A stretch of 64,000 nucleotides of DNA from Apricaphanius iberus (Eukaryota > Chordata > Actinopteri > Cyprinodontiformes > Aphaniidae), in assembly GCA_028564705.1 (NCBI GenBank), contig JAPXFQ010001411.1:323501-387500 (forward strand). The letters are read 5' to 3'. Shown in pieces: positions 20,356 to 28,685 of the stretch (positions are counted from its first letter, which is position 1; every line of letters starts with the position of its first letter). The notes below the pieces were generated by a model. It saw only the letters and a list, made by a program, of their open reading frames with translations, was not told the DNA's origin and did no database searches. Position numbers and translations under genes: made by a program.

Positions 20356-21612
20356 ATGCCAAAACCAAATATGAAAAACGACTTCTGGGCCAACAGGATC
20401 CTACCCATTTTCCAAATCCTACACAATTTCCCAAATCTACAACCGACAGACAGCCCAGAAATCCAACAGACGTTAGCAAGTTTAAAAGACTTTCCAATTC
20501 AACAATTACAGAGAACCCTCAATCTTAGCACGGCTAAAGCCCAACGTACCATTAAAGGTATAAAGCAAGCTACACTAGGCAGAAGCAGAAAACTAATTCA
20601 GGACCACCTTAACAACGGCCCTGCATACTTAACACCCACAGTTGTAACAATGCCCAGCCCGAGAATGGATACAAATGCCGGAATAGAACAGAAAGTCACC
20701 CAAGGGACTCTTATGCCTCCCAAGCACACAGGACATAAAAACAGCACCACACCCACCCAAACAGATAAATTAAGCTTCAAAAACCACAAGAAAAGAAACC
20801 GAAGTGAAAACAGTGAAAGTACAACTAACGACGAAAAATCTATCCCTCCACTAACCCCCGCTTTAAACCCAATAAAAAGCCCCACTAGAAAGGAACCGCC
20901 AATGAGCAGCCGGACAACTGAATCCACCACACCCCTTAAATTACCACCAGAACTAGCTCGCTTTACAAAAAACTTGCCAACCCTAGCGCTAAACCGAATA
21001 CATCTCCCAACAGGTAACGCAACCATCAGACTGAATCTGCCAGGCTTTTCTCCACCAACCGATAAACTAGTCGAACCCGCAACTCACCCACATCTGGGGA
21101 ACAAATTCGAAAACTGGTCCCTCTCCCCAAAAAAAACATTCATAATAATGGGGGACTCAAACTTAAAAAGACTTCCCCCAACAAACCACCCACATATCCA
21201 AATCGACAGCTATCCGGGCGCACAAATTAAACATGCCACACACATTCTTAAAAGAAAAACGCCAACCAGTCCAAACACCCACAGAGTAATTATTTCATTT
21301 GGTATCAATAACAAAGACCAAAAAGATTGGACTAACACCAAGAAAATAATATCCCAAATGATCACAGCGGCAGAAGATACTTTTCCAAACGCAGACATTT
21401 ATGTACCTTTACTGAACTACTCCGACAAACTGAACCTACAACAAAAACAAAACCTCGATCAACTGAATCAACACTTTAAATCCAGAATACCCCCACAGAA
21501 CATAATTCCAGCCATCCCCAAAAATCAATTCTATACAACGGCAGACCAAATCCACTGGACACAAACCACGGCCAATACAATCTGGAACCATTGGTTGGAA
21601 TTTTTAAACTGA
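20356..21612 (+). CDS. PLE ORF1 with C-terminal SGNH/GDSL-hydrolase domain (418 aa)
   Basis: Residues 1-95 are a helical N-terminal region with no recognised fold. Residues 100-255 are Pro/Thr/Ser/Lys-rich and probably disordered. From 260 an SGNH hydrolase domain is readable: block I FIIMGDSNLKRL (Ser268), block II DSYPGAQ (Gly288), block III VIISFGINN (Asn318), block V DQIHWT (Asp397, His400). All four blocks are in order, so the catalytic set looks complete. SGNH esterases occur in ORF1 of CR1-type LINEs and in rotifer Athena elements; their role in retrotransposition is unclear, with lipid or membrane association one proposal. The start at 20356 is the first ATG of the frame after the leader. 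ORF1 stops at TGA 21610-21612, immediately after a UUUAAAC heptamer, and ORF2 overlaps it in the -1 frame. The frame has no stops, so the copy is fairly young or conserved. Confidence 0.8.
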   Translation: MPKPNMKNDFWANRILPIFQILHNFPNLQPTDSPEIQQTLASLKDFPIQQLQRTLNLSTAKAQRTIKGIKQATLGRSRKLIQDHLNNGPAYLTPTVVTMPSPRMDTNAGIEQKVTQGTLMPPKHTGHKNSTTPTQTDKLSFKNHKKRNRSENSESTTNDEKSIPPLTPALNPIKSPTRKEPPMSSRTTESTTPLKLPPELARFTKNLPTLALNRIHLPTGNATIRLNLPGFSPPTDKLVEPATHPHLGNKFENWSLSPKKTFIIMGDSNLKRLPPTNHPHIQIDSYPGAQIKHATHILKRKTPTSPNTHRVIISFGINNKDQKDWTNTKKIISQMITAAEDTFPNADIYVPLLNYSDKLNLQQKQNLDQLNQHFKSRIPPQNIIPAIPKNQFYTTADQIHWTQTTANTIWNHWLEFLN

Positions 21613-21649
21613 ATGGCCCTTATGAATTCCGGGGACTTCTAAAGAATTC
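21603..21649 (+). promoter_or_regulatory. Candidate programmed -1 frameshift signal (UUUAAAC + pseudoknot)
   Basis: In the ORF1 frame the last sense codons are TTA AAC before TGA, preceded by T. This gives U UUA AAC at 21603-21609, a canonical -1 slippery heptamer. ORF2 is in exactly the -1 frame and has no ATG for about 130 codons. After a 7-nt spacer, CCCU (21617-21620) can pair with GGGG (21631-21634), and GAAUUC (21624-21629) inside that loop can pair with GAAUUC (21644-21649). This is H-type pseudoknot geometry. Confidence 0.65.
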
Positions 21650-23327
21650 TGACACAAATCTAGGGAAGGAAAACAAAAAAAGCACTTCTCCAACACCAAT
21701 TCAAAACAAAGCAGTTATCAACCTTTCTACAACACTAAGATTAACCAAGGACGCACACAACTTACTAAACAAAGGCCTCTCCTTCATACCATCCAATAAC
21801 ATTAAAACCAAACGCGACACACTTAAGTTCGACATACAACAATTCAACAGACGCGCCAAACTAGCTGAATTTTTCCAAGATGAACCCCTAACAGAACGAC
21901 CCCTAAAACGCCTTTTCACGGGCCCTTCCATTTGGGAACCGCCCGATAACAAATTACACCCGGAAATCCTAGAATTTACACACCGAAATATGAAAGATAT
22001 AAAAACAATGATCCCCCACCCGACCAAACCCAATCTACCACCAGGGGAAATGAAGGCGCTTGAAAAACTCCGTAAACTACATTCAATCATCATAAAACCA
22101 GCAGACAAAGGCTCTTCCATTGTAATTATGGATCGTAGCGATTACATCACGGAAGCCACTCGACAATTGGAGGATTTGGAATACTACCAGCCTCTCGCGT
22201 CACCCATTTTCCCCCAAACAACTCTGGAGATTAGAGCAATCCTGAAGAATTTACAAACCAAAAAATATATTAACCGCAAACAATTACAATTCCTCAGAGG
22301 TACAGACCCGCCCCGTCCGAGGTATTTCTACCTACTTCCAAAGATCCACAAACCCCCAGAATCTTGGACGGTCCCACACTGCATCCCTAAGGGACGCCCC
22401 ATCATTTCGGACTGCAGCAGTGAATCCTATGGTTCGGCCCTTTACCTGGACCACTTCCTGACACCACTATCCAACCGACATCCCAGCTACCTACGAGACA
22501 CATCGGACTTCCTTACCAAAGTCAAAGCCCTGGGTACCCCCGAAAAGGCCCTCCTCTTCACCTGTGATGTCGAAAGCCTATACACAAACATTGAAACACA
22601 CTTGGGAATGAAAGCAATCAGGGAATGCCTCCAGGACAACCCAGACCCCATGAGACCAGACACAGAGATCCTACAACTCCTAGAAATCAACCTCACAAAA
22701 AATGATTTCCAATTTGGTGAAAAATACTTTCTCCAAACAAAAGGAACAGCCATGGGCAAACGCTTCTCCCCAGCATACGCTAACATTTACATGGCAAAAT
22801 GGGAACAAGAGGCGTTCCAAAAATGCCCAAACCTACCCTTGGCATACTACCGTTACCTGGATGACATATTTGGCATCTGGACACACTCTAAAACCGCGTT
22901 TGAACACTTCATCGACACACTCAACCAACACCACCCCTCCATCAAAATCGTACCATTGATACACCAACAAAAAGTGAACTTTCTAGATGTTACTATCTAC
23001 AAAGGATCCAACTTTGCCCACACACACAAACTCGACTCAACTTTATACATAAAACCTACAGACACACACGCACTCTTACACACGGATAGTTTCCACCCAA
23101 AACATACGTTTCCAGGGATTCTAAAATCACAACTCATCCGATACCAACGCATACACTCGGATCCCAACCAGTTTAAAGACAATAAAAAGAAACTCTTTCA
23201 AGCTCTCAAAAAGAGGGGCTACACGCGATCACTCATCCAGAAAGTGCACAATACTACAAGGGAAATCAAAATACGGCACAACACTCCTGGGAACCAAAAA
23301 AATCCTACTTCTAAGCACAATGTTTAA
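21603..23327 (+). CDS. PLE ORF2: Penelope-type reverse transcriptase
   Basis: Reverse transcriptase of the Penelope clade. Numbering from the TTG at 21591, the motifs are: KPADKGSSIVI (169-179), LPKIHK (249-254), KGRPIIS (267-273), CDVESLYTNI (325-334, catalytic Asp326), GTAMGKRFSPAYANIYM (385-401), YLDDIFGIW (422-430, catalytic Asp pair) and NFLDVTIYK (463-471). No ATG exists in this frame until residue 134, so translation probably enters by -1 frameshifting from ORF1. The frame ends at TAA 23325-23327, but the last ~20 codons are out of register: the expected linker continues in the +1 frame from about 23275. A one-base indel near 23262-23275 has therefore probably separated RT from the nuclease domain. 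RT itself looks intact. Confidence 0.85.
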   Translation, partial: FKLNGPYEFRGLLKNSDTNLGKENKKSTSPTPIQNKAVINLSTTLRLTKDAHNLLNKGLSFIPSNNIKTKRDTLKFDIQQFNRRAKLAEFFQDEPLTERPLKRLFTGPSIWEPPDNKLHPEILEFTHRNMKDIKTMIPHPTKPNLPPGEMKALEKLRKLHSIIIKPADKGSSIVIMDRSDYITEATRQLEDLEYYQPLASPIFPQTTLEIRAILKNLQTKKYINRKQLQFLRGTDPPRPRYFYLLPKIHKPPESWTVPHCIPKGRPIISDCSSESYGSALYLDHFLTPLSNRHPSYLRDTSDFLTKVKALGTPEKALLFTCDVESLYTNIETHLGMKAIRECLQDNPDPMRPDTEILQLLEINLTKNDFQFGEKYFLQTKGTAMGKRFSPAYANIYMAKWEQEAFQKCPNLPLAYYRYLDDIFGIWTHSKTAFEHFIDTLNQHHPSIKIVPLIHQQKVNFLDVTIYKGSNFAHTHKLDSTLYIKPTDTHALLHTDSFHPKHTFPGILKSQLIRYQRIHSDPNQFKDNKKKLFQALKKRGYTRSLIQKVHNTTREIKIRHNTPGNQKNPTSKHNV

Positions 23328-23871
23328 TCCCACCAGCGAAAAAATGCACAAAAGAATAAAGAAAAATCTCGACGCCCTCAAAACTAACCTACCACGAACT
23401 AATAACCTCAAAATAGTCTCAGCCTATAGAAAGAACCCTAACTTACGGGATCTCCTGGTGCAATCAAAATTGCAAAACAAAAGGAAATCAATATCCCAAC
23501 CAGGACCAAAAACACACCTCACCCAGGCCACAACCACCAAAAACAGGTTTACAACCCAACCTAACCTCACGCATGGTACCAGGAACCAAGTCTACCTCAT
23601 CTGGTGCCACAAATGCAAAAAACAATACGTGGGGGAAACAAGAAACTCCCTATTCACAAGACTGCATGCACACAAATACAAAATCCGGAAAGGGATCAAA
23701 GCCAACACACCGCTGGTCCAGCACTTCCAAAACCATGGACTTGAAAACTTGCGCAGCAAACCACTCCAACACGCATCGGATTGGACCACAAGGGAAAGAC
23801 AAAAACAAGAAAGAGTCTGGATCCACCGTCTCAAAACGATTCAACCCGAGGGATTGAATGAGAGACACTAA
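23275..23871 (+). CDS. PLE C-terminal linker and GIY-YIG endonuclease
   Basis: This is the nuclease half of the Penelope protein, which nicks target DNA. The frame is open from before 23278. The first ATG is at 23320, but the frame is already homologous upstream of it, so the ATG is probably not a natural start. Numbered from that ATG: linker motif AYRKNPNLRDLLVQSKL (35-51), then the GIY-YIG domain VYLIW (91-95), KQYVGET (101-107), Arg114 in LFTRLHAH, Glu164 in the RQKQERVWI helix, and Asn180 near the end. A CHKC pair (96-99) sits between the two halves of the motif, as in other PLEs. The usual upstream Cys cluster is not seen. The shift of frame relative to RT looks like damage, not design, although an ATG overlapping the RT stop (ATGTTTAA) would allow reinitiation. 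Confidence 0.75.
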   Translation, partial: GTTLLGTKKILLLSTMFNPTSEKMHKRIKKNLDALKTNLPRTNNLKIVSAYRKNPNLRDLLVQSKLQNKRKSISQPGPKTHLTQATTTKNRFTTQPNLTHGTRNQVYLIWCHKCKKQYVGETRNSLFTRLHAHKYKIRKGIKANTPLVQHFQNHGLENLRSKPLQHASDWTTRERQKQERVWIHRLKTIQPEGLNERH

Positions 23872-24021
23872 ATAAAAGGGAAATCAAACAATAAATAGAA
23901 GGTAATCTAGGTAGAGTATCCAGAGGTTAACAAGACGGTTCCAGATAAATACACACAACCCTCATACTGTATTCATTTTCCAACACCTGAAACAGGAATA
24001 CCAAACTCATGAACAGAATAT

Positions 24022-24480
24022 CAATAAACTAGACTCTAAACTTAAAACAACTGACCTCAACACATTATCAACAGATTAACAATAAACCAAAAAACTCTAC
24101 TCATAGAAGAATCAACCATAACACAACACCATCAGATTACCGAAGAATTAAACTCTAATCTTAAAATAAGTGATCCCAACACAATATTAAGAAATTATCA
24201 ATAAACTAGGCTCTAAACTTAAAATAACTGACCTCAACACATTATCAACAGATTAGCAACTAACCAACTTAATTTAACAAACTTAACACCCACAACTAAA
24301 ACAATTCCCAACCCAAGATGAGACACGAACACAAGAATAGAACAGAAAGATGCCCAAGAGATTTCAGGATCTCCCATGCACACAGGACATAAACACAGCA
24401 CCCTAAATGAAAAAATTATGCTTGAAAAAACCACAAGAAAAGGAGACATAAAACAATTGACCTCAACACATTATCAACAG
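24022..24480 (+). repeat. Repeated CTGACCTCAACACATTATCA units in the PLE 3' region
   Basis: A module running from AATAAACTAG through TCTAAACTTAAAA to TGACCTCAACACATTATCAA occurs near 24022 and 24198, with partial or diverged forms near 24147 and 24445. The spacing is irregular, so this is a degenerate repeat and not a clean satellite. Confidence 0.6.
24285..24440 (+). repeat. Diverged partial copy of PLE ORF1 in the 3' region
   Basis: Aligns by eye with 20629-20797: TTAACACCCACAA, AATAGAACAGAAAG, CACACAGGACATAAA and CCACAAGAAAAG occur in the same order and spacing. It lacks an open frame. It indicates a second, degraded head-to-tail PLE copy, or a template-switch product, downstream of the complete one. 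Confidence 0.7.
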
Positions 24481-24619
24481 TATGCCCTGACCCCAAGACA
24501 ATTGACTACTTACGCCATCTTCCCTAAACACACTCCATATCCAATTAATGGATCGAAGAGAATGAGCCCTCTTCTCCAACACATTTCTGAACTCTATCAT
24601 TAACACACACTTAAGATTT

Positions 24620-25134
24620 AAAACACTCGGGCAACACAGCCCGACCACCACACACACCTACATCTAGCGGTAAGGTGCCAACATCCCAAACTTTTGGTCT
24701 TCGAGAAGAGTGCACTGCCTCCGTTCTGTTGCGAGCCTCCGGGCACCCCCATCCCATGACCCTCGTGGGTCGTCGGCTTGCGCCGACGACTCCACACAGG
24801 GTAGGACAGAGAGTATCTCTCACAACACCTAACCAGCCAGAATCTCGGCCTAAAGTGGGTAGCGATGTTGGATCTAAACCCTCCGATACAGAGCTGCTAC
24901 ATCCAACACGAACACAAAACCTATGATTTAGAAACACTTGGGCAACACAGCCTGACCACCACACACACCTACATCTAGCGGTAAGGTGCCAACATCCCAA
25001 ACTTTTGGTCTTCGAGAAGAGTGCACTGCCTCCGTTCTGTTGCGAGCCTCCGGGCACCCCCATCCCATGACCCTCGTGGGTCGTCGCGACTCCACACAGG
25101 GTAGGACAGAGAGTATCTCTCACAACACCTAACT
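24620..25134. repeat. Tandem duplication, 311-bp spacing
   Basis: CATCTAGCGGTAAGGTGCC and the following ~170 bp occur at 24661 and again at 24972 with almost no changes. Copy 1 holds a perfect 9-bp hairpin (GTCGTCGGC, loop TTGC, GCCGACGAC; 24769-24790). Copy 2 lacks 11 nt there, which removes it. The repeat lies between the PLE and the hAT remnant; ownership is uncertain. Confidence 0.85.
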
Positions 25135-25317
25135 CTACCCCTAACCCTGCATATCCATTCTCTAACGCTGTGTCCACACCAAAAGCATCAAAATGCGCCA
25201 CATGCCCCTAGCTGGATGCTATAACATTCGCATTTAATTTATTTTATCATGAAGTGTGTACAAAGCGAACTGGACGAGCTTCAAATATGGTATTTTCACG
25301 CGCAAACTGACCTTTAG

Positions 25318-25870
25318 CAGAGCTGGGGCCAGAGTGCAGCTCGGTAAATGGACTGAACTTATATAGTGCTTTTCTAGTCATACTGACCACTTAAAGCGCT
25401 TTACATTGAAGCCACATTCACCCATTCACACTCACACACCGACACCCAACATGGCTTGGTAGGACAATCTTTTTTGGGGTTAAGTGCCTTGCCCAGGGGC
25501 ACATCAACATGTGACTGGAGGAAGCTGGAATCGAACCTACGACCCTCCGATTCCAAGCCAACTCTACTCTATCACTGAGCCACAGTCACCCCTAATTCCT
25601 AAGTTGCCAGTGGATTATGGACCGAGCTGACAGAGAACAGCGTGTTCGGCCCGGGCTTCAACGGAGCTGGGGCTACAGTGCAGTTGCCGGTGGATTATGG
25701 ACCGAGCTGACGGAGGACAGCGTGCTCGGCCCAGGCTTCAGCGGAGCTGGGGCTACAGTGCAGTTGCCGGTGGATTATGGACCGAGCTGACGGAGGACAG
25801 CGTGCTCGGCCCAGGCTTCAGCGGAGCTGGGGCTACAGTGCAGTTGCCGGTGGATTATGAACTATGATCT
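25318..25870. repeat. 80-bp tandem array, interrupted by a SINE-like repeat
   Basis: Units starting GTTGCC(A/G)GTGGATTATGG begin at 25603, 25683, 25763 and 25843, exactly 80 bp apart. The last is incomplete. The tail of an earlier unit (GAGCTGGGGCCAGAGTGCAG) lies at 25318-25340, so the repeat at 25344-25593 interrupts the array. Confidence 0.9.
25344..25593 (-). repeat. tRNA-like SINE (GTAAATGGACTG family), reversed
   Basis: Contains TATATAGTGCTTTTCTAGTC and the reversed tRNA-like head (GGAATCGAACCTACGACCCT ... ATCACTGAGCCAC), a very common teleost repeat. It is inserted in the 80-bp array. Confidence 0.75.
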
Positions 25871-26739
25871 CTGATCTGATGGAGGACCGAGTGGATTACG
25901 TGTTCAGCCTGGCCTCCGGTAGAGCTGCACTGGGGGTTTGGTGAGCTACAGATACAAACCAGCTACGGCGGAGGGATCCATAACCAGCAGCAAGTCTCTC
26001 ATAAACACTGGCTCCTCGCCGCTTGGAAAACGTGACCTGCTCGCCCAGTTTGTGCCGTGAAGGTCCAAGCTTCGCCTGCTGAAACACCAACTACATCTCT
26101 GAGCAGCTGTCCATCTGTCTGCGGTTCGTATAAGTTTATAATATTTGAGCAGCGTGGGACGTGGTGCGGGAGCTGCTACCAGGAAACCAGGAGAGGAGGC
26201 TGTTTCAAGGCTCACTTCTAGGCCGAGAGGTGCTTTTACTGCAACGACTCTTTTAAGAGCCACCCACCTCTTAGGAACATTCCTGTCTAGTTTAACCTAT
26301 TTATAATATTTTTTTTCCTGTCTCTGTATTGAAAACTGTTGTGTCATGTAGCTCGGGGTGATTAGCCACAATATTTATCAGTATGTCCTCCAAGTCCTGC
26401 TGAGGCTGTGACTCCATGAAAGTCACAGAATCACTGAAACTCTGATTGGTTGACACGGCGAGAATTGAACCTGGAGCTCAGACTTTTTCAACTGGAGCAG
26501 AATTTTTCACACGCCGCAAACGCCTCATTCGCACAAATCCTCCGCGCAGATGAGACAGAAAAGCGTTTTCGCATTGTAAATCTGCTTCTGATTTGAAGCG
26601 GGACCCCCTGCCACGCGTCATCGCGCTCCTCCATTGACATAACATGTATACCAGACTTGTCACTCGCTTAATTCACTTTTGGTGTGTACGTACAGTAAGG
26701 CTGTGTCTGTGTTTTTTAATACTTGATGATAGTCTGAGA

Positions 26740-26745
26740 ACAAAC

Positions 26746-26775
<30 letters not shown>
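26740..26775. repeat. (TA)n microsatellite
   Basis: An uninterrupted run of alternating TA, about 13 units, between the hAT 3' flank and the transposase remnant. Confidence 0.9.
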
Positions 26776-26776
<1 letters not shown>

Positions 26777-26825
26777 ATTTTTATAACTTTAATTGCAATA
26801 AAAGTATCACACAAACTCATGGTGA

Positions 26826-27150
26826 GTTTTACTCATTTATATTTAAAAACAACAGTTTTTCCAACTATTTTGGGGGTGAGCCGGTTCATTTTCTTACACA
26901 GTATTTCTCCAGCCTTTGAAAAAACTCTTTCACATGGCACCGACGACGCAGGGGATCATAAGAAAATAGTTGCTAATTTATACAAGTTTGGATTTTTGTT
27001 TTGCTCCAGTACAGCACCGGATCCTCAGTTCTTAGAATGTTCTGTTCAGCAAGATAGCGGTCCACTTCTATTGTAGCATCTGACGCCACACTTGAGCTGC
27101 TGCTTCTGCTGCTGAGAATACTTTGGTCCAGCAATTGTCATAGTCCCCCT
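26826..27150 (-). pseudogene. hAT transposase C-terminal dimerisation domain, frameshifted
   Basis: The minus strand reads SSVPCERVFSKAGEILCKK then MNRLTPKIV and a stop near 26826. This is the hallmark C-terminal block of hAT transposases (dimerisation and last catalytic region). Upstream, in a different frame, is VDRYLAEQNILRTEDPVLYW, the segment that normally precedes it. A small indel near 26960 separates the two. The N-terminal zinc finger and the rest of the catalytic domain are not found, so it is a dead fragment. Confidence 0.85.
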
Positions 27151-28082
27151 AATAAGACTAAAATGGGTTACTATTGCTTTCAAGGGGTGTGTGCTAGGCT
27201 AACCATTATTGTTCTCCTATTTTTGCTGCCGTTGTAGACATTTTAAATAAGAACACAATATTTTCAAGAAGCATTGTGAAATTGAGCAACAAGTCATCGT
27301 CACTGAAAAGATCTATTTCCAGCTGCTATTGTATGGTAAAATATCACTGCTACAGAGTCAATTCACCACTCTTATTTTAAAGAAAATCTACTTACGCTAA
27401 AGGCGATAGAATGTAAAACTGAACTGGACAAAACCCGCATCTCTGTAATAACCAAACATTTACTAAAAGGATTACCCCCAAACACACACATCAAAATGTT
27501 AGAAAAATTTTGTTTTAGTCTTTTTTGCCTTGATGTGGAGCTATAGGCTCAGGCTAAGTTTATCCTTTAACTTATTCACACTTCCACACCTTATTATGAG
27601 CGACCAACTCAAAACATTCCCACACAGGAGAAGACTTCCTTTTTCTTGTAGGCTCCATCTGTAAAAGGCAGTTGAATTGTTCGTGTATAAACTTAGATTT
27701 TGTGACTGCAGAATAAAGTGCTCACACCAAAAAGGAGTGCATCATTCACAGTGAACGCATACAAACATTCAGTCTTTTAACCAACTCCCAAGTGTAAGAG
27801 AAAATATAGCCCAGAGCTCACTTCAGAAGGCTCCAACAAGCAGGATGTTCAATTAACTATCTGACTGACTGACTTACTGACTACTTCGATAACTCACTAT
27901 CTCATTACGAACGGGATTCAAAGCGCTTATGAGGAAGCGGGTCGCGGAACGAAATAATGACGTCAGCGGGACAAACCGAGGCCTCAGTCACGTGATTTCC
28001 CCGTTGTTGACACAGGCTTCGAATCGAGACTTCATCTGGCATGCCCACTTTTGCTCGAGACACGCCTGGGAGCCTCGGTTCA
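27151..28082. other. Unassigned; CRE and E-box words in a GC-rich block
   Basis: 27151-27900 shows nothing recognisable. 27905-28080 is GC-rich with TGACGTCAGC (CRE-like, 27958-27967) and CACGTG (E-box, 27987-27992). By position it belongs to the 5' end of the hAT element. Confidence 0.35.
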
Positions 28083-28097
28083 TTTTTCCCATCAGTA

Positions 28098-28198
28098 CCT
28101 GAGGGTAACAAAAAAAAAGATTTATATTTGACACAGAATACATTCACAATCTTGAATTAATACTTTTTAGTTGTAGAAAAATATATTGCTTCTTAACA
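28098..28198 (-). repeat. Gmr1-like element: truncated 3' LTR
   Basis: Matches the first ~100 bp of the 5' LTR at 36717-36815. On the minus strand it begins TGTTAAGAAGCAATAT. It is cut off at CCTGAGGGTAAC, where the hAT end begins. Confidence 0.85.
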
Positions 28199-28221
28199 TT
28201 TACTCACTTCCCCCTCCTTTT
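28199..28221 (-). promoter_or_regulatory. Polypurine tract (plus-strand primer)
   Basis: The minus strand has AAAAGGAGGGGGAAG and then GTGAGTAAA directly before the 3' LTR. This is the expected place and composition for priming second-strand DNA synthesis. Confidence 0.7.
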
Positions 28222-28334
28222 GGTTAACACATCTCAGGCAAACGTGAAAGGTAATCAGCAATAAGGTTTTTCTTACCTGGACAATGCTGTAGAGTGAACT
28301 GATATGGCTGGAGGGCTAGGCATCAACGCATTAT

Positions 28335-28685
28335 TCATGCATTCTGGTGTTGTTTGGAATGCATCCACAACAATGGTCTGTGATCGGTTTGCAGAATAAC
28401 CTCTCTTCCCAGGAGGTAATATTTTAAAGAGTCCACTGCCCACTTTATTGCTAGTCCCTCCTTTTCTACTGTGGAGTATCTTTTCTCCCAATCAAACAGT
28501 TTCTTACTCAAGAACAGAACTGGTTTTTCTTCACCAGCTTTTCCCTGAGCCAGTACTGCTCCAAGACCAACATTTGAAGCATCCGCTTGTACAACAAAAG
28601 GCTTGAAAAAATCAGGACTTTGCAAAACAGGAGCGTGACATATTTGCTTCTTTAAGGACTGAAGAAAGGTCACAGTCATCATCAA
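28335..28685 (-). pseudogene. Gmr1-like element: RT connection and RNase H start
   Basis: Reads CHAPVLQSPDFFKPF, then VVQADASNVGLGAVLAQ (RNase H first acidic block), KPVLFLSKKL, RYSTVEKEGLAIKWA (Glu of the active site) and LQTDHRPLLWM (Asp). The order is as in Gypsy RNase H, with the domain ending near the polypurine tract. It lies in a different frame from the RT palm fragment because of the deletion just upstream. Confidence 0.8.

Larger units (their letters stand above)
19660..24600 (+). mobile_element. Penelope-like retroelement (PLE) with SGNH ORF1, RT and GIY-YIG nuclease
   Basis: The plus strand turns strongly A/C-rich and G-poor from about 19.66 kb to 24.60 kb, matching the three long plus-strand ORFs at 20356-23871. 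Order: a leader with a strong hairpin, ORF1 (SGNH hydrolase), ORF2 (Penelope-type RT) in the -1 frame, GIY-YIG endonuclease, then a 3' region with a diverged second copy of an ORF1 segment. The limits are set by composition and are approximate; no terminal duplication was identified. Confidence 0.8.
25166..26695. mobile_element. PIF/Harbinger-type element with TAA target duplication
   Basis: TAA lies at 25163-25165 and 26696-26698. The ends are imperfect inverted repeats: CGCTGTGTCCACACCAAAAG on the left, CTGTACGTACACACCAAAAG on the right read inward. The related empty site at 12770-12790 (CTCTAAGGCTG) confirms the boundaries. There is no transposase frame, so it is non-autonomous. It contains an 80-bp tandem array and a SINE-like insertion. 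Confidence 0.8.
25135..28097 (-). mobile_element. hAT-superfamily transposon remnant, host of a nested Harbinger element
   Basis: The transposase C-terminus lies at 26826-27150 (-). A probable 5' end (GATGGGAAAAATGAACC, minus strand) is at 28083-28097 against the Gypsy LTR. The 3' flank is split at 25165/26696 by a Harbinger element. 27150-27900 shows no readable coding. The limits are approximate. Confidence 0.55.

Noticed and set aside
20598..21026. 142-aa hydrophobic antisense frame in PLE ORF1
   Set aside because: Antisense of an A/C-rich coding strand gives Val/Leu/Phe-rich peptides; no independent support.
24022..25134. CRISPR-like array
   Set aside because: Repeats are irregular, long and in a eukaryotic retroelement context; no regular short repeat-spacer pattern exists anywhere in the window.
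24611..25201. 196-aa minus-strand frame
   Set aside because: Open only because it spans both copies of the 311-bp-spaced repeat; repetitive peptide, no domain.
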